A DNA stretch of 64,000 bases from Chitinophaga pinensis DSM 2588 (GTDB taxonomy: Bacteria; Bacteroidota; Bacteroidia; Chitinophagales; Chitinophagaceae). Every line of letters starts with the position of its first letter. Position 1 is the stretch's first letter. Shown piece after piece: positions 49,701 to 51,997 of this stretch. The position numbers were made by a program, and so were the translations under genes. The stretch is from assembly GCF_000024005.1 (NCBI RefSeq), contig NC_013132.1, positions 6,504,001-6,568,000 on the forward strand, read 5' to 3'. The notes under the pieces were generated by a model. The model worked only from the letters and a program-made list of their open reading frames with translations. It was not told the DNA's origin and ran no database searches.

Positions 49701-51940
49701 AGATATGGCCATATTTCCCAGCCGAATGCATCAAAGCCTATTCCTGCGATGCTTGTTGCACGACTTCCGGCTTGTATATCATATGCTTCCTCATGCCATT
49801 TTACGAGGTTGTATAATGCACCATGAGATACAACTACTCCCTTGGGAGTTCCTGTGGTCCCGGATGTATAAATAACATATGCGGTATCTACTGCTCCCGG
49901 GAGATAGTCCTGTTTGTCAGCTACATAATTGCCATTAATATTATCAGGTAGGCGGTCCGTATATACCAACTTGTACTCACCTGGCAAACTATCTAATAGC
50001 TCATACGTATTTCGGTCAGTCAATACGATTTCTGCGGAAGCATCTTCCAGTAAATAACTTATGCGAGGTAAAGGATAAGCGGGATCAACGGGTACATAAG
50101 CAGCACCTGTCTTTAAAATAGCCAGCATACCAATCAGCAGGTCAGCCGTTCTCTCCTGGCAGATAGCAACCAGGCTATCCGATGATACACCAAGTGCCCT
50201 GAGATAATCTGCCAGCACTGCTGAGCGTGTATGCAGATCCTGGTAAGTAAGCACTTCTTCGCCGCAAACCACGGCAGGTTTGTCCGGATGCGCCTTTACC
50301 TGCGCCAAAAACAAGCCAACAACCGTGTGCGGTTGCTCTTTTTCATCCGCTGTTATTCCAGACAAACTGAAATCGTTGAGCAGCTGTTTTTCCGGGTCCG
50401 TCAACATATTAAGCAAACTAACAGGCTGATTAATATCGGAAAGGATCGCGTACAGCAATTGTTCGAAGTGTACAAGTAGCTGCATCATCATATCCTGTTG
50501 ATACATTTGCTGGTTATACCTGAGGTCAAGATGCAGATCTGTGCCGCTTTGCAATCCGTACAACACCAGATCAAACTGTGATGCAACAGTTTCAGCAGAC
50601 TGTTGATGCAATATAAGGTTACCAAGAGCTACTGCATTTTGGCTTACATCATGCTCTAAAGCAAAAACTACCTGAAAGACTGGATTCCTATCAACATCCC
50701 GTGGTAACTTTAACACCTCCACTATCTTTTCAAATGGAGTTTCCTGATGATCATATGCTTCCAGGGTAGTATGCTTCACCCGCTGTAAGAACGTACTGAA
50801 CGAGGGGTTATCGCTCAGGTCACTACGAAGCGGTAACATATTTACAAAACAACCGACAAGATCTTCCACTTCACGCTGATCTCGACCGGCGACAGGAGAG
50901 CCAATGCATATATCACCACTGCCACTGTAACGGAACAATAACACTTTAAATACTGATTGCAACAGCATGAACAGCGTTACGCCTTCTGACTGACACAGTT
51001 CCTGTAAACGTAATGGAAGTGATCTATCCAGCTTTCTCCGGATGCTGGCCCCACTGTTCTCATATTTTCCAGCCAGCACCGACCCTGGGATTATTTCAAG
51101 CGGATTTACCCCTGACAGCCTCGAGTGCCAGTAAGATAACGAAGCGTCTAAACTTTCGCGGGACTGGGTCCTCTGCCATAACGCGTAATCTGCATATTGC
51201 ACCGGTAACGGTTCCAGTTGAGCCGGCCTTCCATCGATGGCTCCCATGTAGAAAGCTGACAGCTCACGTAATAATATCGATATAGACCACCCGTCAAAAG
51301 CGATGTGATGTAAAACTATGATCAATATGCTATAACCTTCAGCCATACTTACCAAACTCGCACGCAACATAAAATCCGCAGACAGGTCAAAGGGGCGCTG
51401 CACTTCTGCCGTAATAAAAGCAGGTATATCATACGCCATGTCAAAGACTTCAGCCGCTGATAAAAATGTCATTTTCCAGGATGCGGCATCCAAAATATGC
51501 TGATAGCCCACGCCATCCTCTTCTCTCACTACCGTGCGGAGCACTTCATGTCTCTCTACCACATTACGAAATGCAGTTTCCAGCGCCTGGTTGTCCGGCT
51601 GCCCTTCAAGCCGGAACACCCATGGCAGGTGAAATTGTCCACTTCCCTGGAAACGATCTATGAACCACAGACGCTCCTGAGAATAAGACAGCGGAATATG
51701 TGTAATGTCGCCACTTCGCTGAATGACCCGACGATTTTCATTTCCTTTTATGCGATGCTGGCCTGGATTCCGCAGAAACGCCCTTATGAGTTCTTTATTT
51801 TCCTCAATTTCTTTCATTAAACGGCGATCAATCGTGACATTTCGCGGAACTTTTAATTTCAGCCTGTCATTCTCCAGCAGGAAACTTATACCTATTTCAT
51901 TAGCATTTGCGACGATGCTTTCAACTACATTATTTGACAT
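24413..51940 (-). CDS. NRPS, modules 3-8 plus terminal C domain, 9175 aa
   Basis: This is one of the larger single polypeptides expected in bacteria. Residues ~1-70 form a TubC-like N-terminal docking domain. Modules follow: C-A-PCP (about 77-1121), then five C-A-PCP-E modules (about 1133-2647, 2651-4154, 4164-5680, 5684-7204, 7207-8724), and a final C domain (about 8726-9175). The epimerases show HHLAVDGVS and are preceded by GGDSI carriers, as usual for carriers that feed an epimerase. The C domains after each epimerase have the LSxLQQGxLFH opening of the type accepting D-configured donors. Pocket codes by eye: Leu, Asp, Val, Ser, Ser and one unclear, probably basic. The last C domain has no A domain of its own; its partner A domain begins the next gene. 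The C-terminus is a short acidic aromatic tail (DNDEFFDF) that could be a docking peptide. The start lies 57 nt after the hydroxylase stop. Confidence 0.98.
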   Translation of the reverse strand: MSNNVVESIVANANEIGISFLLENDRLKLKVPRNVTIDRRLMKEIEENKELIRAFLRNPGQHRIKGNENRRVIQRSGDITHIPLSYSQERLWFIDRFQGSGQFHLPWVFRLEGQPDNQALETAFRNVVERHEVLRTVVREEDGVGYQHILDAASWKMTFLSAAEVFDMAYDIPAFITAEVQRPFDLSADFMLRASLVSMAEGYSILIIVLHHIAFDGWSISILLRELSAFYMGAIDGRPAQLEPLPVQYADYALWQRTQSRESLDASLSYWHSRLSGVNPLEIIPGSVLAGKYENSGASIRRKLDRSLPLRLQELCQSEGVTLFMLLQSVFKVLLFRYSGSGDICIGSPVAGRDQREVEDLVGCFVNMLPLRSDLSDNPSFSTFLQRVKHTTLEAYDHQETPFEKIVEVLKLPRDVDRNPVFQVVFALEHDVSQNAVALGNLILHQQSAETVASQFDLVLYGLQSGTDLHLDLRYNQQMYQQDMMMQLLVHFEQLLYAILSDINQPVSLLNMLTDPEKQLLNDFSLSGITADEKEQPHTVVGLFLAQVKAHPDKPAVVCGEEVLTYQDLHTRSAVLADYLRALGVSSDSLVAICQERTADLLIGMLAILKTGAAYVPVDPAYPLPRISYLLEDASAEIVLTDRNTYELLDSLPGEYKLVYTDRLPDNINGNYVADKQDYLPGAVDTAYVIYTSGTTGTPKGVVVSHGALYNLVKWHEEAYDIQAGSRATSIAGIGFDAFGWEIWPYLCKGATVFILQDALRYDVASLVHYSAQNNVTHCFCPTALVDEVVGIADEQWTSLLFLLTGGERLSPISLKDAGYKLVNNYGPTENTVVATSYVVPAYGMQGASIIGRPIRNVSVYILDDSLSPVPIGIIGELYIGGAQLANGYLNQPALTRERFIVNPFDVSGQTLLYRSGDTGRWLSDGNIEYIGRKDDQIKLRGFRIEPGEIESVLRDTNGVTQAAVVIREEVSGNKYLLAYVVTVEGIDISVIRQHLLSRLPAYMVPQLILPIETIPVTANGKIDRKRLVSMELPALQEDTYVQAANSTEAALMAIWRDLLRVEQIGVEDNFFSTGGHSLLAMRMIAAIRNAFRKEISVRDIFLYPTIKSLVAKLSETPAKSTMQPVMAGPRPAFIPLSFAQERLWFIDKLQGSIQYHMPWVFRLEGDLDIAALEAAFRTIIDRHEILRTVIAEHNGIGHQQIRDAVSWAPEYTSESTLIMQGKSITAHISSQTIHPFDLSDDYMLRVNVTEMLDGSYLLIVVLHHIAFDGWSISIVVNELAELYSAMKEKRTPVLKKLPIQYADYALWQRSYLSEAVLEPLLSYWKSKLTGVSLLELPTDFVRPAEQRIEGGRITKILSNSLLNGLRELCVQEEVTFFMLLLAVYDTLLYHYSGQTDICVGSPIAGRQQQELEELTGFFVNTLALRNDLSGNPTFREFLRQIKENTLQAYIHQDVPFEKIVEVLDVRRDLSRNAVFQTLFALQNMPESSGLSLGDVKLTNEGVGQITSKFDISLNVQESVNGLLLELIFCKDLYKESTAALMLEHYEALLVAVLADINVPVGALNLLSAGEKEVLLEDWGISHVQYPGQCSVTDIFDEVVAGNRDGIAVEYEGKQLSYGELNERSDRLASQLLNAGVKREDKVIVSIKRSIECIVSIMGTLKAGCAFVPVDPEHPAERLSYILKDTAATVCIGDQDLLLKVQETGEKVFCIDPTDNFGEVDHRSLFSKAPRGPEQLTYVIYTSGSTGKPKGVMLEDRALLSHVYGVIKEAGLDRCDSFAIFSSLVSDLNHSILFAALVLGKRIHILSDKLMEGGKDLANYLNLHQVDCIKAVPALWSSYGDDELPLPRKILLFGGELLPGSVPARLQQARYQGDVFNHYGPTEAAIGRCLHKVDINRKYEIVPIGKPFANSRLYVLNSSMCLCPIGITGELYIGGDGLARGYLNKAGLTTERFLPDPFSNMQGARMYRTGDLVRWLPDGDLQFLGRVDDQVKIRGYRIELGEIESVLQQMPDIKQAAVGVIEGNKGIRQLVAYTVSQKPLSKEDVKAYLAIHLPDYMVPSLIVEVESLPMTPSGKLDRKKLAAIEVTDMRYPGYEAPRNEVEYRLAVIWEDLLGIERVGIQDNFFELGGDSIVTIQVVSRLRKAGYHLTPKDLFTHQTIASLGLRLAELSREKQGNSAEQGILTGRAGLLPVQIWYFNRALSDISHYNQDVLLCINKGIGKEHLETALQRLVSRHDALRFRYSNNNGEWLQEYGDILPVLKTEDFSTAEDVATLNTLIAEAGARLQGSLDIGAGHLVGAALMLTPSWDTDHRLLLVIHHLAVDGVSWRILLSELDQLLSEENADPGYKSNSYRDWYEYLRNYGSGPRLQEQIPFWHKVHQSYRPLRKDNEYEGVVRMGDMGKHSVRLPVELTRQLLQDVSRAYHTEINDVLLSCLGRTLCGWSGSDSVLVGLEGHGRESLGAEIDLSSSIGWFTSLYPVSLDRPGLDSAGDWLVNIKEQLRRVPDKGLGYGVLKYLQGDALLSGVDPWDVMFNYLGQLDNVTGKQGHIRAASEHHGSGVSERIGAPCGMIVSAMIYEGVLQLDWLYSRHHYASETIVSLSEQYLSSLEEVIRHCLEQQHRIYTPSDYGLGDEVSYEELFSFLRSTKKGRLNSDIIERIYPLSSLQQGMLFHGLYNTEEKPYTNQFTCEVSGIDIDIFKASWQYLLSRHTILRSGFYHDIFRIPVQCVYRDVEIDIAERDYRGIEEALQQVLIKKYLAEDRAKGFDFEMPPLTRVSLLRLSENKYYMLWTSHHIIFDGWSRPILMQEFLEIYETLSKGGKISIREEDRYEDYILYTRQQDRYKAVAYWKQYLDGIDKGVLLPFIADSSGRTKGVGAYSVISLHLDREDSLAVEHYARRQRLTVNAIMQGVWAYLLHKYTGKKDVLYGVVVSGRPGDLKNVEQRVGMFINTLPFRSTLSDDEDVSTWLQQLQQQQLESREYQYTAINDIQSWTGISGDLFDTILVFENYPIDKILMARKWPLLIDKPVSHEWDNYPLAIVIKAGAEISIQFKFKPISISGDYLNQIAEQFKYILLQITQDSTLYGTELSTVTDVEKHRLLKEFNNPSHTYQDDRSLSTLFSAQVSIRPDAVALEFEEQQLSYRELDQLSNQIGHFLLAQGVKPADLVGLSVERSALLIIGMLGILKAGGAYVPVDPSYPEERRAYMLSDSRMRIVLTAELLSSALQSDYAVTDLPVVQRADSIAYVMYTSGSTGVPKGVKVTHGNVASLVRNVGYVSLSEEETILSTGSPSFDASTFEYWGMLLNGGRLVLCSEEVLLDVILLKSAIRRHSITMMWFTAGWFNQLVEADLDLFKGLKTILVGGDKLSIVHIAKVRSAYPDLIIINGYGPTENTTFSLSYRIGEVESGRPIPIGRPLDYRTAYILDEYGSLCGIGVLGELYVGGAGVSDGYHHGVEQTAEKFVADPFSGLPGSRLYRTGDLGRWLPDGTIAFLGRSDNQVKIRGYRIEPGEIEVVLSAGAGVSACVVVVHEDGAGNKQLIAYVTGTPDKVELLSYLRSHLPEHMVPAHVVVLEQLPLTRNGKVDRVQLSLLDVAITAVDSRIAPRTELERQLAAIWEELLGISGIGINDNFFELGGDSIITIQVVSRLRKQGYMLQVGELFTYQTIEQLAAVISARTISQDIAPKEQVQLKGPAGLLPIQLWYLEDADVDISHFNQDVLLRINKDIGKEHLETALQRLVSRHDALRFRYSNNNGEWLQEYGDILPVLKTEDFSAAEDVATLNTLIAEAGARLQGSLDIGAGHLVGAALMLTPSWDTDHRLLLVIHHLAVDGVSWRILLSELDQLLSEENADPGYKSNSYRDWYEYLRNYGSGPRLQEQIPFWHKVHQSYRPLRKDNEYEGVVRMGDMGKHSVRLPVELTRQLLQDVSRAYHTEINDVLLSCLGRTLCGWSGSDSVLVGLEGHGRESLGAEIDLSSSIGWFTSLYPVSLDRPGLDSAGDWLVSIKEQLRRVPDKGLGYGVLKYLQGDALLFGVDPWDVMFNYLGQLDNVTGKQGHIRAASEHHGSGVSERIGAPCGMIVSAMIYEGVLQLDWLYSRHHYASETIVSLSEQYLSSLEEVIRHCLEQQHRIYTPSDYGLGRDVSYEELFAFLGKVNRNDQEYEEINNIEQIYRLSGLQQGMLFHSLYEKETGAYIVQFNSILEHLQIDIFKVAWTHLLSRHSILRTGFLHDVFSIPVQCIYANAEMDIVELDYTHIEDEEQQNLINAYIDSDRLKGFDLAHPPLMRVSLLHLGKDKYHMIWTFHHILLDGWSVPLLIKEYLEIYECLATAQPVPFQKEDRYEDYIHYISQLDRYKAEAYWRKYLAGIQNGTLLPFIGTDLGRNKGGRSYKGHLVELSNDIKLQLENYVQRNRITLNTLMQGVWAYLLHKYTGQEDVVYGVIVSGRPAELVNIEHRVGMYINSLPLRSVKRDGSVIVSWLQQLQQEQLHSREYQYSALSNIQSWSGISGDMFDSILVFENYPVSEVISSREWQLQVSSQWSKEQDNYPLTLIITNGETVSVQFRYNADLIDSRYVQQISRHFEHVLLQICNGIATKVDDLKILSGEEEYYIQHHFNDTSHAYPDDQTLDSIFSHQASGYAEDIALVMGEMTLSYGALEVRSNQLAHHLRSQGVGIGTLVPIYTDRSFSMIIGILGILKAGGAYVPIDMSYPEERIIYILKDTGAQVVVSGGLEAVNLGSILSGLNIHIIDAMGEELLTEPENVPESSQTSAGLAYVIYTSGSTGQPKGVCVPHRGVVNRIDWMQRHYGFTRSEVVLQKTPYIFDVSVWEIFETLCYGGRLVLCSRDVIYDPQLLTGEISRHGVSFIHFVPGAYHAYLQSLGGSDISLLGSLKHVFCSGEALSVMHVQSHYSKLSCRLHNLYGPTEASVEVSYYETTGAEDVVPIGRPISNIQLYIYNDQMALQPIGVPGELYIGGDGLAAGYLNKAELSAVSFIVKEDVLGGRLYRTGDLARMLPDGNIEFLGRRDDQVKLRGYRIELGEIETVLLSCRGVKEGAVVIHTDSTGGRHLVGYVVIDNDDYVQDDVYKELGRYLPSYMIPAQLQVLDSLPVTVSGKIDRKRLSAAEVEVARQSYTAPRNAIEVKLCGIWSSILGVEQVGIDDNFFELGGDSIVSIQVVSRARKAGYNLRPKDIFTHPTIASLSLMLSSGNDSNGAFVEQGILAGVSGLLPIQRWYLERASSELSHYNQDVLLKLDKGVSAALLQTAVQELMTYHDALRFRYHNNAGTWEQEYGHYQGSLEVHDVQSCTDRGDLLSAIDLIGTSMQQCLDIASGKLLSASLLLTPDWEEENRLLLVIHHLAVDGVSWRILLEDLEQLLSGNSIMSTAKGSSYRKWYEALATYGASQGLLSQRGWWHGVHHAYRPLRRDKSYTGTVLTGEMRSHTIKLSSGLTQQLLQEVPRIYHTEINDVLLGALTRTLCSWSGLDAIVIGLEGHGREELEEGIDVSRTVGWFTNLYPVHLSRPSADSSRDWLISTKEQLRRVPDRGLGYGVLRYLAGDELLCGSTPWDILFNYLGQLDTKKWGHDLFSAAEESHGLPVSSGHLASALMVLNSMVYEGELNIIWSYSNLHYEESTIVSLCESYVRELEVLIDHCVCAGVSSYTPSDYGIGKEVSYEELDAFLEASEDGRRRRDLISGLYRLSGLQQGMLFHGLYGGRSQSYIVQFNYILEGLNTHVFKNAWQQLLAHHSILRTGFYYDMFDVPVQCVFKNVLLDVIEEDYSGKSEEEQGQLIRDYTTYDRQKEFVFERPLLMRVSLLRLAEDRYHMVCTFHHIILDGWSTALLMKEFLESYEKLSLGVPDNIIEEDSYEDYIIYISNRDKYAAENYWRSYLNNVTAGTLLPFVIKGGDRTKGDGEYREELLLLSNGVSSFLEIFSKQNGLTVSTIMQGVWAYLLHKYTGQEDVVYGVVVSGRPADLKNVEQRVGMYINTLPLRSVLHSGHLITSWLSQVQEEQLRSREYQYSALSNIQSWSGISGDMFDSILVFENYPVSEVISSREWQLQVSSQWSKEQDNYPLTLIITNGERVSVQFRYNADLIDSRYVQQISRHFEHVLLQICNGVATKVDDLKILSGEEEYYIQHHFNDTSHAYPDDQTLDSLFGRQASGYAEDIALVMGEKTLSYGALEARSNQLAHYLRSQGVEAGTLVPIYTERSFSMIVGILGILKAGGAYVPIDMSYPEERIIYILKDTGAQVVVSGGLEAVNLGSILSGLNIHIIDAMGEELSTEPANVPESSQTSAGLAYVIYTSGSTGQPKGVCVPHRGVVNRIDWMQRHYGFTRSEVVLQKTPYIFDVSVWEIFETLCYGGRLVLCSRDVIYDPQLLTGEISRHGVSFIHFVPGAYHAYLQSLGGSDISLLGSLKHVFCSGEALSVMHVQSHYSKLSCRLHNLYGPTEASVEVSYYETTGAEDVVPIGRPISNIQLYIYNDQMALQPIGVPGELYIGGDGLAAGYLNKAELSAVSFIVKEDVLGGRLYRTGDLARMLPDGNIEFLGRRDDQVKLRGYRIELGEIETVLLSCRGVKEGAVVIHTDSTGGRHLVGYVVIDNDDYVQDDVYKELGRYLPSYMIPAQLQVLDSLPVTVSGKIDRKRLSAAEVEVARQSYTAPRNAIEVKLCGIWSSILGVEQVGIDDNFFELGGDSIVSIQVVSRARKAGYNLRPKDIFTHPTIASLSLMLSSGNDSNGAFVEQGILAGVSGLLPIQRWYLERASSELSHYNQDVLLKLDKGVSAALLQTAVQELMTYHDALRFRYHNNAGTWEQEYGHYQGSLEVHDVQSCTDRGDLLSAIDLIGTSMQQCLDIASGKLLSASLLLTPDWEEENRLLLVIHHLAVDGVSWRILLEDLEQLLSGNSIMSTVKGSSYRKWYEALATYGASQGLLSQRGWWHGVHHAYRPLRRDKSYTGTVLTGEMRSHTIKLSSGLTQQLLQEVPRIYHTEINDVLLGALTRTLCSWSGLDAIVIGLEGHGREELEEGIDVSRTVGWFTNLYPVHLSRPSADSSRDWLISTKEQLRRVPDRGLGYGVLRYLAGDELLCGSTPWDILFNYLGQLDTKKWGHDLFSAAEESHGLPVSSGHLASALMVLNSMVYEGELNIIWSYSNLHYEESTIVSLCESYVRELEVLIDHCVCAGVSSYTPSDYGIGKEVSYEELDAFLEASEDGRRRRDLISGLYRLSGLQQGILFHSLYNTSSSGTYITQFGSLIRNPHIDIFKQAWQELLSRHSILRSAFFYDVFDIPVQVIYKDAEMQITVVDYRNEHEEQQQILIKKFIESERLAGFKLERPTLIRVVLLRTSASDYQMVCSFHHIILDGWSLTLLMREYLELYESLATGKAIAREEEDRYENYIRYIEAINRHQVEDYWKQYLSGISTGSLFPIINGVTERTKGEGKYAVEPLRLEKDIVAVIERYAHQHHLTINTIMQGVWSYIVHQYTGRNDILYGVVVSGRPSDFKDVEQRVGLYINTLPLRSIWKDKPISQWLQTLQQEQLNSHEYQYTPLNYIQSWTGINGDLFDSLMVFENYPVSEVARSQHWRLELEDMWSKEDDNYPLTVVITQEETLTIQIKYNADLLDPFYARQIRMHFEYVLSQITNGTVLNTSALRLLTAVEERRLLKEFNSPLTDNLSEVTLSDLFMQQVVVAPDSPALLFESSVLTYRELDERSNQLAHYLIGQGIMPENRIGICLERGMEMIVSILGILKSGGAYVPLDPSHPSERLRYITADSGCSIILTNTANINHLPYSEHIALFQLDKSAEILSGMPVTKVVQHASGSNLAYMIYTSGTTGQPKGVEVPHHAVVHLIRSQISYFGIDRTDRILQFSNYSFDASVEQIFLALSAGGTLVLMSDQTLHDGERLCSLLEETGITHLHATPGFLSTLRAGRYGGLRRVIAGGDVCPSDLARNWGAYVRFYNEYGPTETTVTAIEYEYLEEIDHPGGLVPIGRPLANTLAYILDEQGLILPPGICGELYIGGYQVARGYHDQPVLTEEKFVPDPFAGVAGRRMYRTGDLASWTQDGTLLFHGRIDDQVKVRGYRIEPGEIENVLSSYEGVDQSVVVVHEERAGQKQLIGYIVSDTVLNTELVLSYLRSRLPEYMLPVHIIRLDAIPLTTNGKVDRSALSNRAISMTSASDYAGPRNEVEQNLSIIWSELLGVDDIGIHDNFFELGGDSIITIQVVSRARKAGYNLKPKDLFVTPTIASIAGIISLANNIVEAEQQVLSGASGLLPIQRWYLERASSELSHYNQDILLKLDKGISAALLQTAVQELMTYHDALRFRYHNNAGIWEQEYGDYQGSLEVHDVQSCTDRGDLLSAIDLIGTSMQQCLDVASGKLLSASLLLTPDWEEENRLLLVIHHLAVDGVSWRILLEDLEQLLSGNSIMSTAKGSSYRKWYEALATYGASQGLLSQRGWWHGVHHAYRPLRRDKSYTGTVLTGEMRSHTIKLSSGLTQQLLQEVPRIYHTEINDVLLGALTRTLCSWSGLDAIVIGLEGHGREELEEGIDVSRTVGWFTNLYPVHLSRPSADSSRDWLISTKEQLRRVPDRGLGYGVLRYLAGDELLCGGTPWDILFNYLGQLDTKKWGHDLFSAAEESHGLPVSSGHLASALMVLNSMVYEGELNIIWSYSNLHYEKSTIVSLCESYVRELEVLIDHCVCAGVSSYTPSDYGIGKEVSYEELDAFLEASEDGRRRRDLISGLYRLSGLQQGMLFHGLYDAQSGAYVDMISCKLLHLDVPVFKQVWQAILSRYSILRSGFFHDEFRIPVQCVYRNVEMDISILDYQGIDSAVQQKLVRQYMDQEREKGFKFSHPPLIRIVLLQTGAEEYRMIFTFYHIVLDGWSTAVLMAEFRELYEKLAAGSFTGQEEEDCYEDYIRYIFDKDQYKAASYWEKYLSGLNKGTLLPFIADKPERTKGTGRFESVLLRFDQQETELIDMYARHNRITVNTIMQGVWAYQLYRYTGNEDVIYGVIVSGRPDDLVNVEQRVGLYINVLPLRSVLNMEQPVAEWLRHLQTEQMESREYQYTALNDIQFRANIRGDLFDNIMIFENYPVQESDQTDVRLQLSELVSDERDNYPISITISFKNNIAIELKYNADLLEETYARIIITHFKEVLLRLVKSDVVLVKDLDNTAYVPLSPGPDNDEFFDF
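25741..27172 (-). repeat. Third copy of the module 6/7-type epimerase (~1.4 kb)
   Basis: It is nearly identical to about 30292-31723 and 34861-36292. Only the epimerase and its flanking linker are shared; the A domain just upstream in the gene is unrelated in detail. Confidence 0.88.
25770..30320 (-). other. NRPS module 8: C - A (basic?) - PCP - E
   Basis: C-domain HHIILDGWS at about 29882-29910, A core at about 28460-28498, carrier GGDSI at about 27324-27358, epimerase at about 26755-26780. Pocket D-A-E-H-I-G-E-V-T is not one I can assign; Glu at the third position is common in domains for basic residues. The A domain is unlike its neighbours, but the epimerase is nearly identical to those of modules 6 and 7. 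Confidence 0.75.
30303..33932 (-). repeat. Direct repeat R3, copy 2 (~3.6 kb)
   Basis: It matches about 34872-38500 and covers the C-lobe, A, PCP and E of module 7. The epimerase part is shared with a third copy at about 25741-27172. Confidence 0.88.
30330..34890 (-). other. NRPS module 7: C - A (Ser) - PCP - E
   Basis: C-domain HHIILDGWS at about 34457-34484, A core at about 33028-33065, carrier at about 31880-31912, epimerase at about 31304-31331. The pocket is identical to module 6, so D-Ser is predicted. The N-lobe of its C domain differs clearly from module 6, while the C-lobe through the epimerase is nearly identical; the copied block starts inside the C domain. Confidence 0.8.
34872..38500 (-). 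repeat. Direct repeat R3, copy 1 (~3.6 kb)
   Basis: It matches about 30303-33932 at an offset of 4569 nt. It covers the C-lobe of the C domain, A, PCP and E of module 6. Edges were set by eye and may be off by tens of bases. Confidence 0.88.
34900..39450 (-). other. NRPS module 6: C - A (Ser) - PCP - E
   Basis: C-domain HHILLDGWS at about 39025-39055, A core at about 37598-37634, carrier at about 36450-36480, epimerase at about 35873-35900. Pocket D-V-W-H-F-S-L-V-E matches the Ser code D-V-W-H-F-S-L-V-D except Glu at the last variable position. D-Ser is predicted. Most of the module is a near-copy of module 7. Confidence 0.8.
39480..43990 (-). other. NRPS module 5: C - A (Val) - PCP - E
   Basis: C-domain HHIIFDGWS at about 43542-43572, A core at about 42172-42207, carrier GGDSI at about 41031-41061, epimerase at about 40453-40481. 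Pocket D-A-F-W-L-G-G-T-F is the Val code with one conservative change. The C domain opens with LSSLQQGMLFH, as in domains that accept D-configured donors, consistent with the epimerase just upstream. D-Val is predicted. Confidence 0.8.
39538..40830 (-). repeat. Epimerase repeat R4, copy 2 (~1.3 kb)
   Basis: The epimerase of module 5 is a near-copy of 44050-45342. The A domains of modules 4 and 5 (Asp and Val) are not copies of each other. Confidence 0.88.
44000..48545 (-). other. NRPS module 4: C - A (Asp) - PCP - E
   Basis: C-domain HHIAFDGWS at about 48121-48153, A core at about 46684-46722, carrier GGDSI at about 45543-45575 and epimerase HHLAVDGVS at about 44965-44993. Pocket D-L-S-K-L-G-H-I-G is close to the Asp code D-L-T-K-V-G-H-I-G. 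D-Asp is predicted, and it is one candidate target for beta-hydroxylation. The epimerase is nearly identical to that of module 5. Confidence 0.78.
44050..45342 (-). repeat. Epimerase repeat R4, copy 1 (~1.3 kb)
   Basis: The epimerase of module 4 is nearly identical to that of module 5 (about 39538-40830, offset 4512 nt). It is clearly different from the epimerases of modules 6-8. Confidence 0.88.
48580..51710 (-). other. NRPS module 3: C - A (Leu) - PCP
   Basis: HHIAFDGWS is encoded at 51281-51314, the A core at about 49833-49871 and the carrier GGHSL at about 48700-48736. Pocket D-A-W-C-L-G-N-V-V differs from the common Leu code D-A-W-F-L-G-N-V-V at one position. No epimerase, so L-Leu is expected. 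Confidence 0.75.
51740..51940 (-). other. TubC-like N-terminal docking domain
   Basis: The first ~65 residues have the pattern of TubC-type docking domains: a helix, a short beta stretch (ISFLLENDRLKLKVP), then charged helices before the C domain. It is expected to bind the tail of the FAAL-containing synthetase. A similar domain begins the NRPS starting at 2789. Confidence 0.7.
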
Positions 51941-51997
51941 ATTGAAGGGACTTGAGCTAACTGGGTTACTTAAATTGGGGGGGGATGTTAATGGGTA

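Noticed and set aside
51972..51985. Run of eight G (C on the coding strand) between the hydroxylase and the 9175-aa NRPS as a phase-variation switch
   Set aside because: It lies in the non-coding gap, about 30-40 nt before the NRPS start, so slippage would not shift a frame. An effect on spacing or expression is possible but unsupported.
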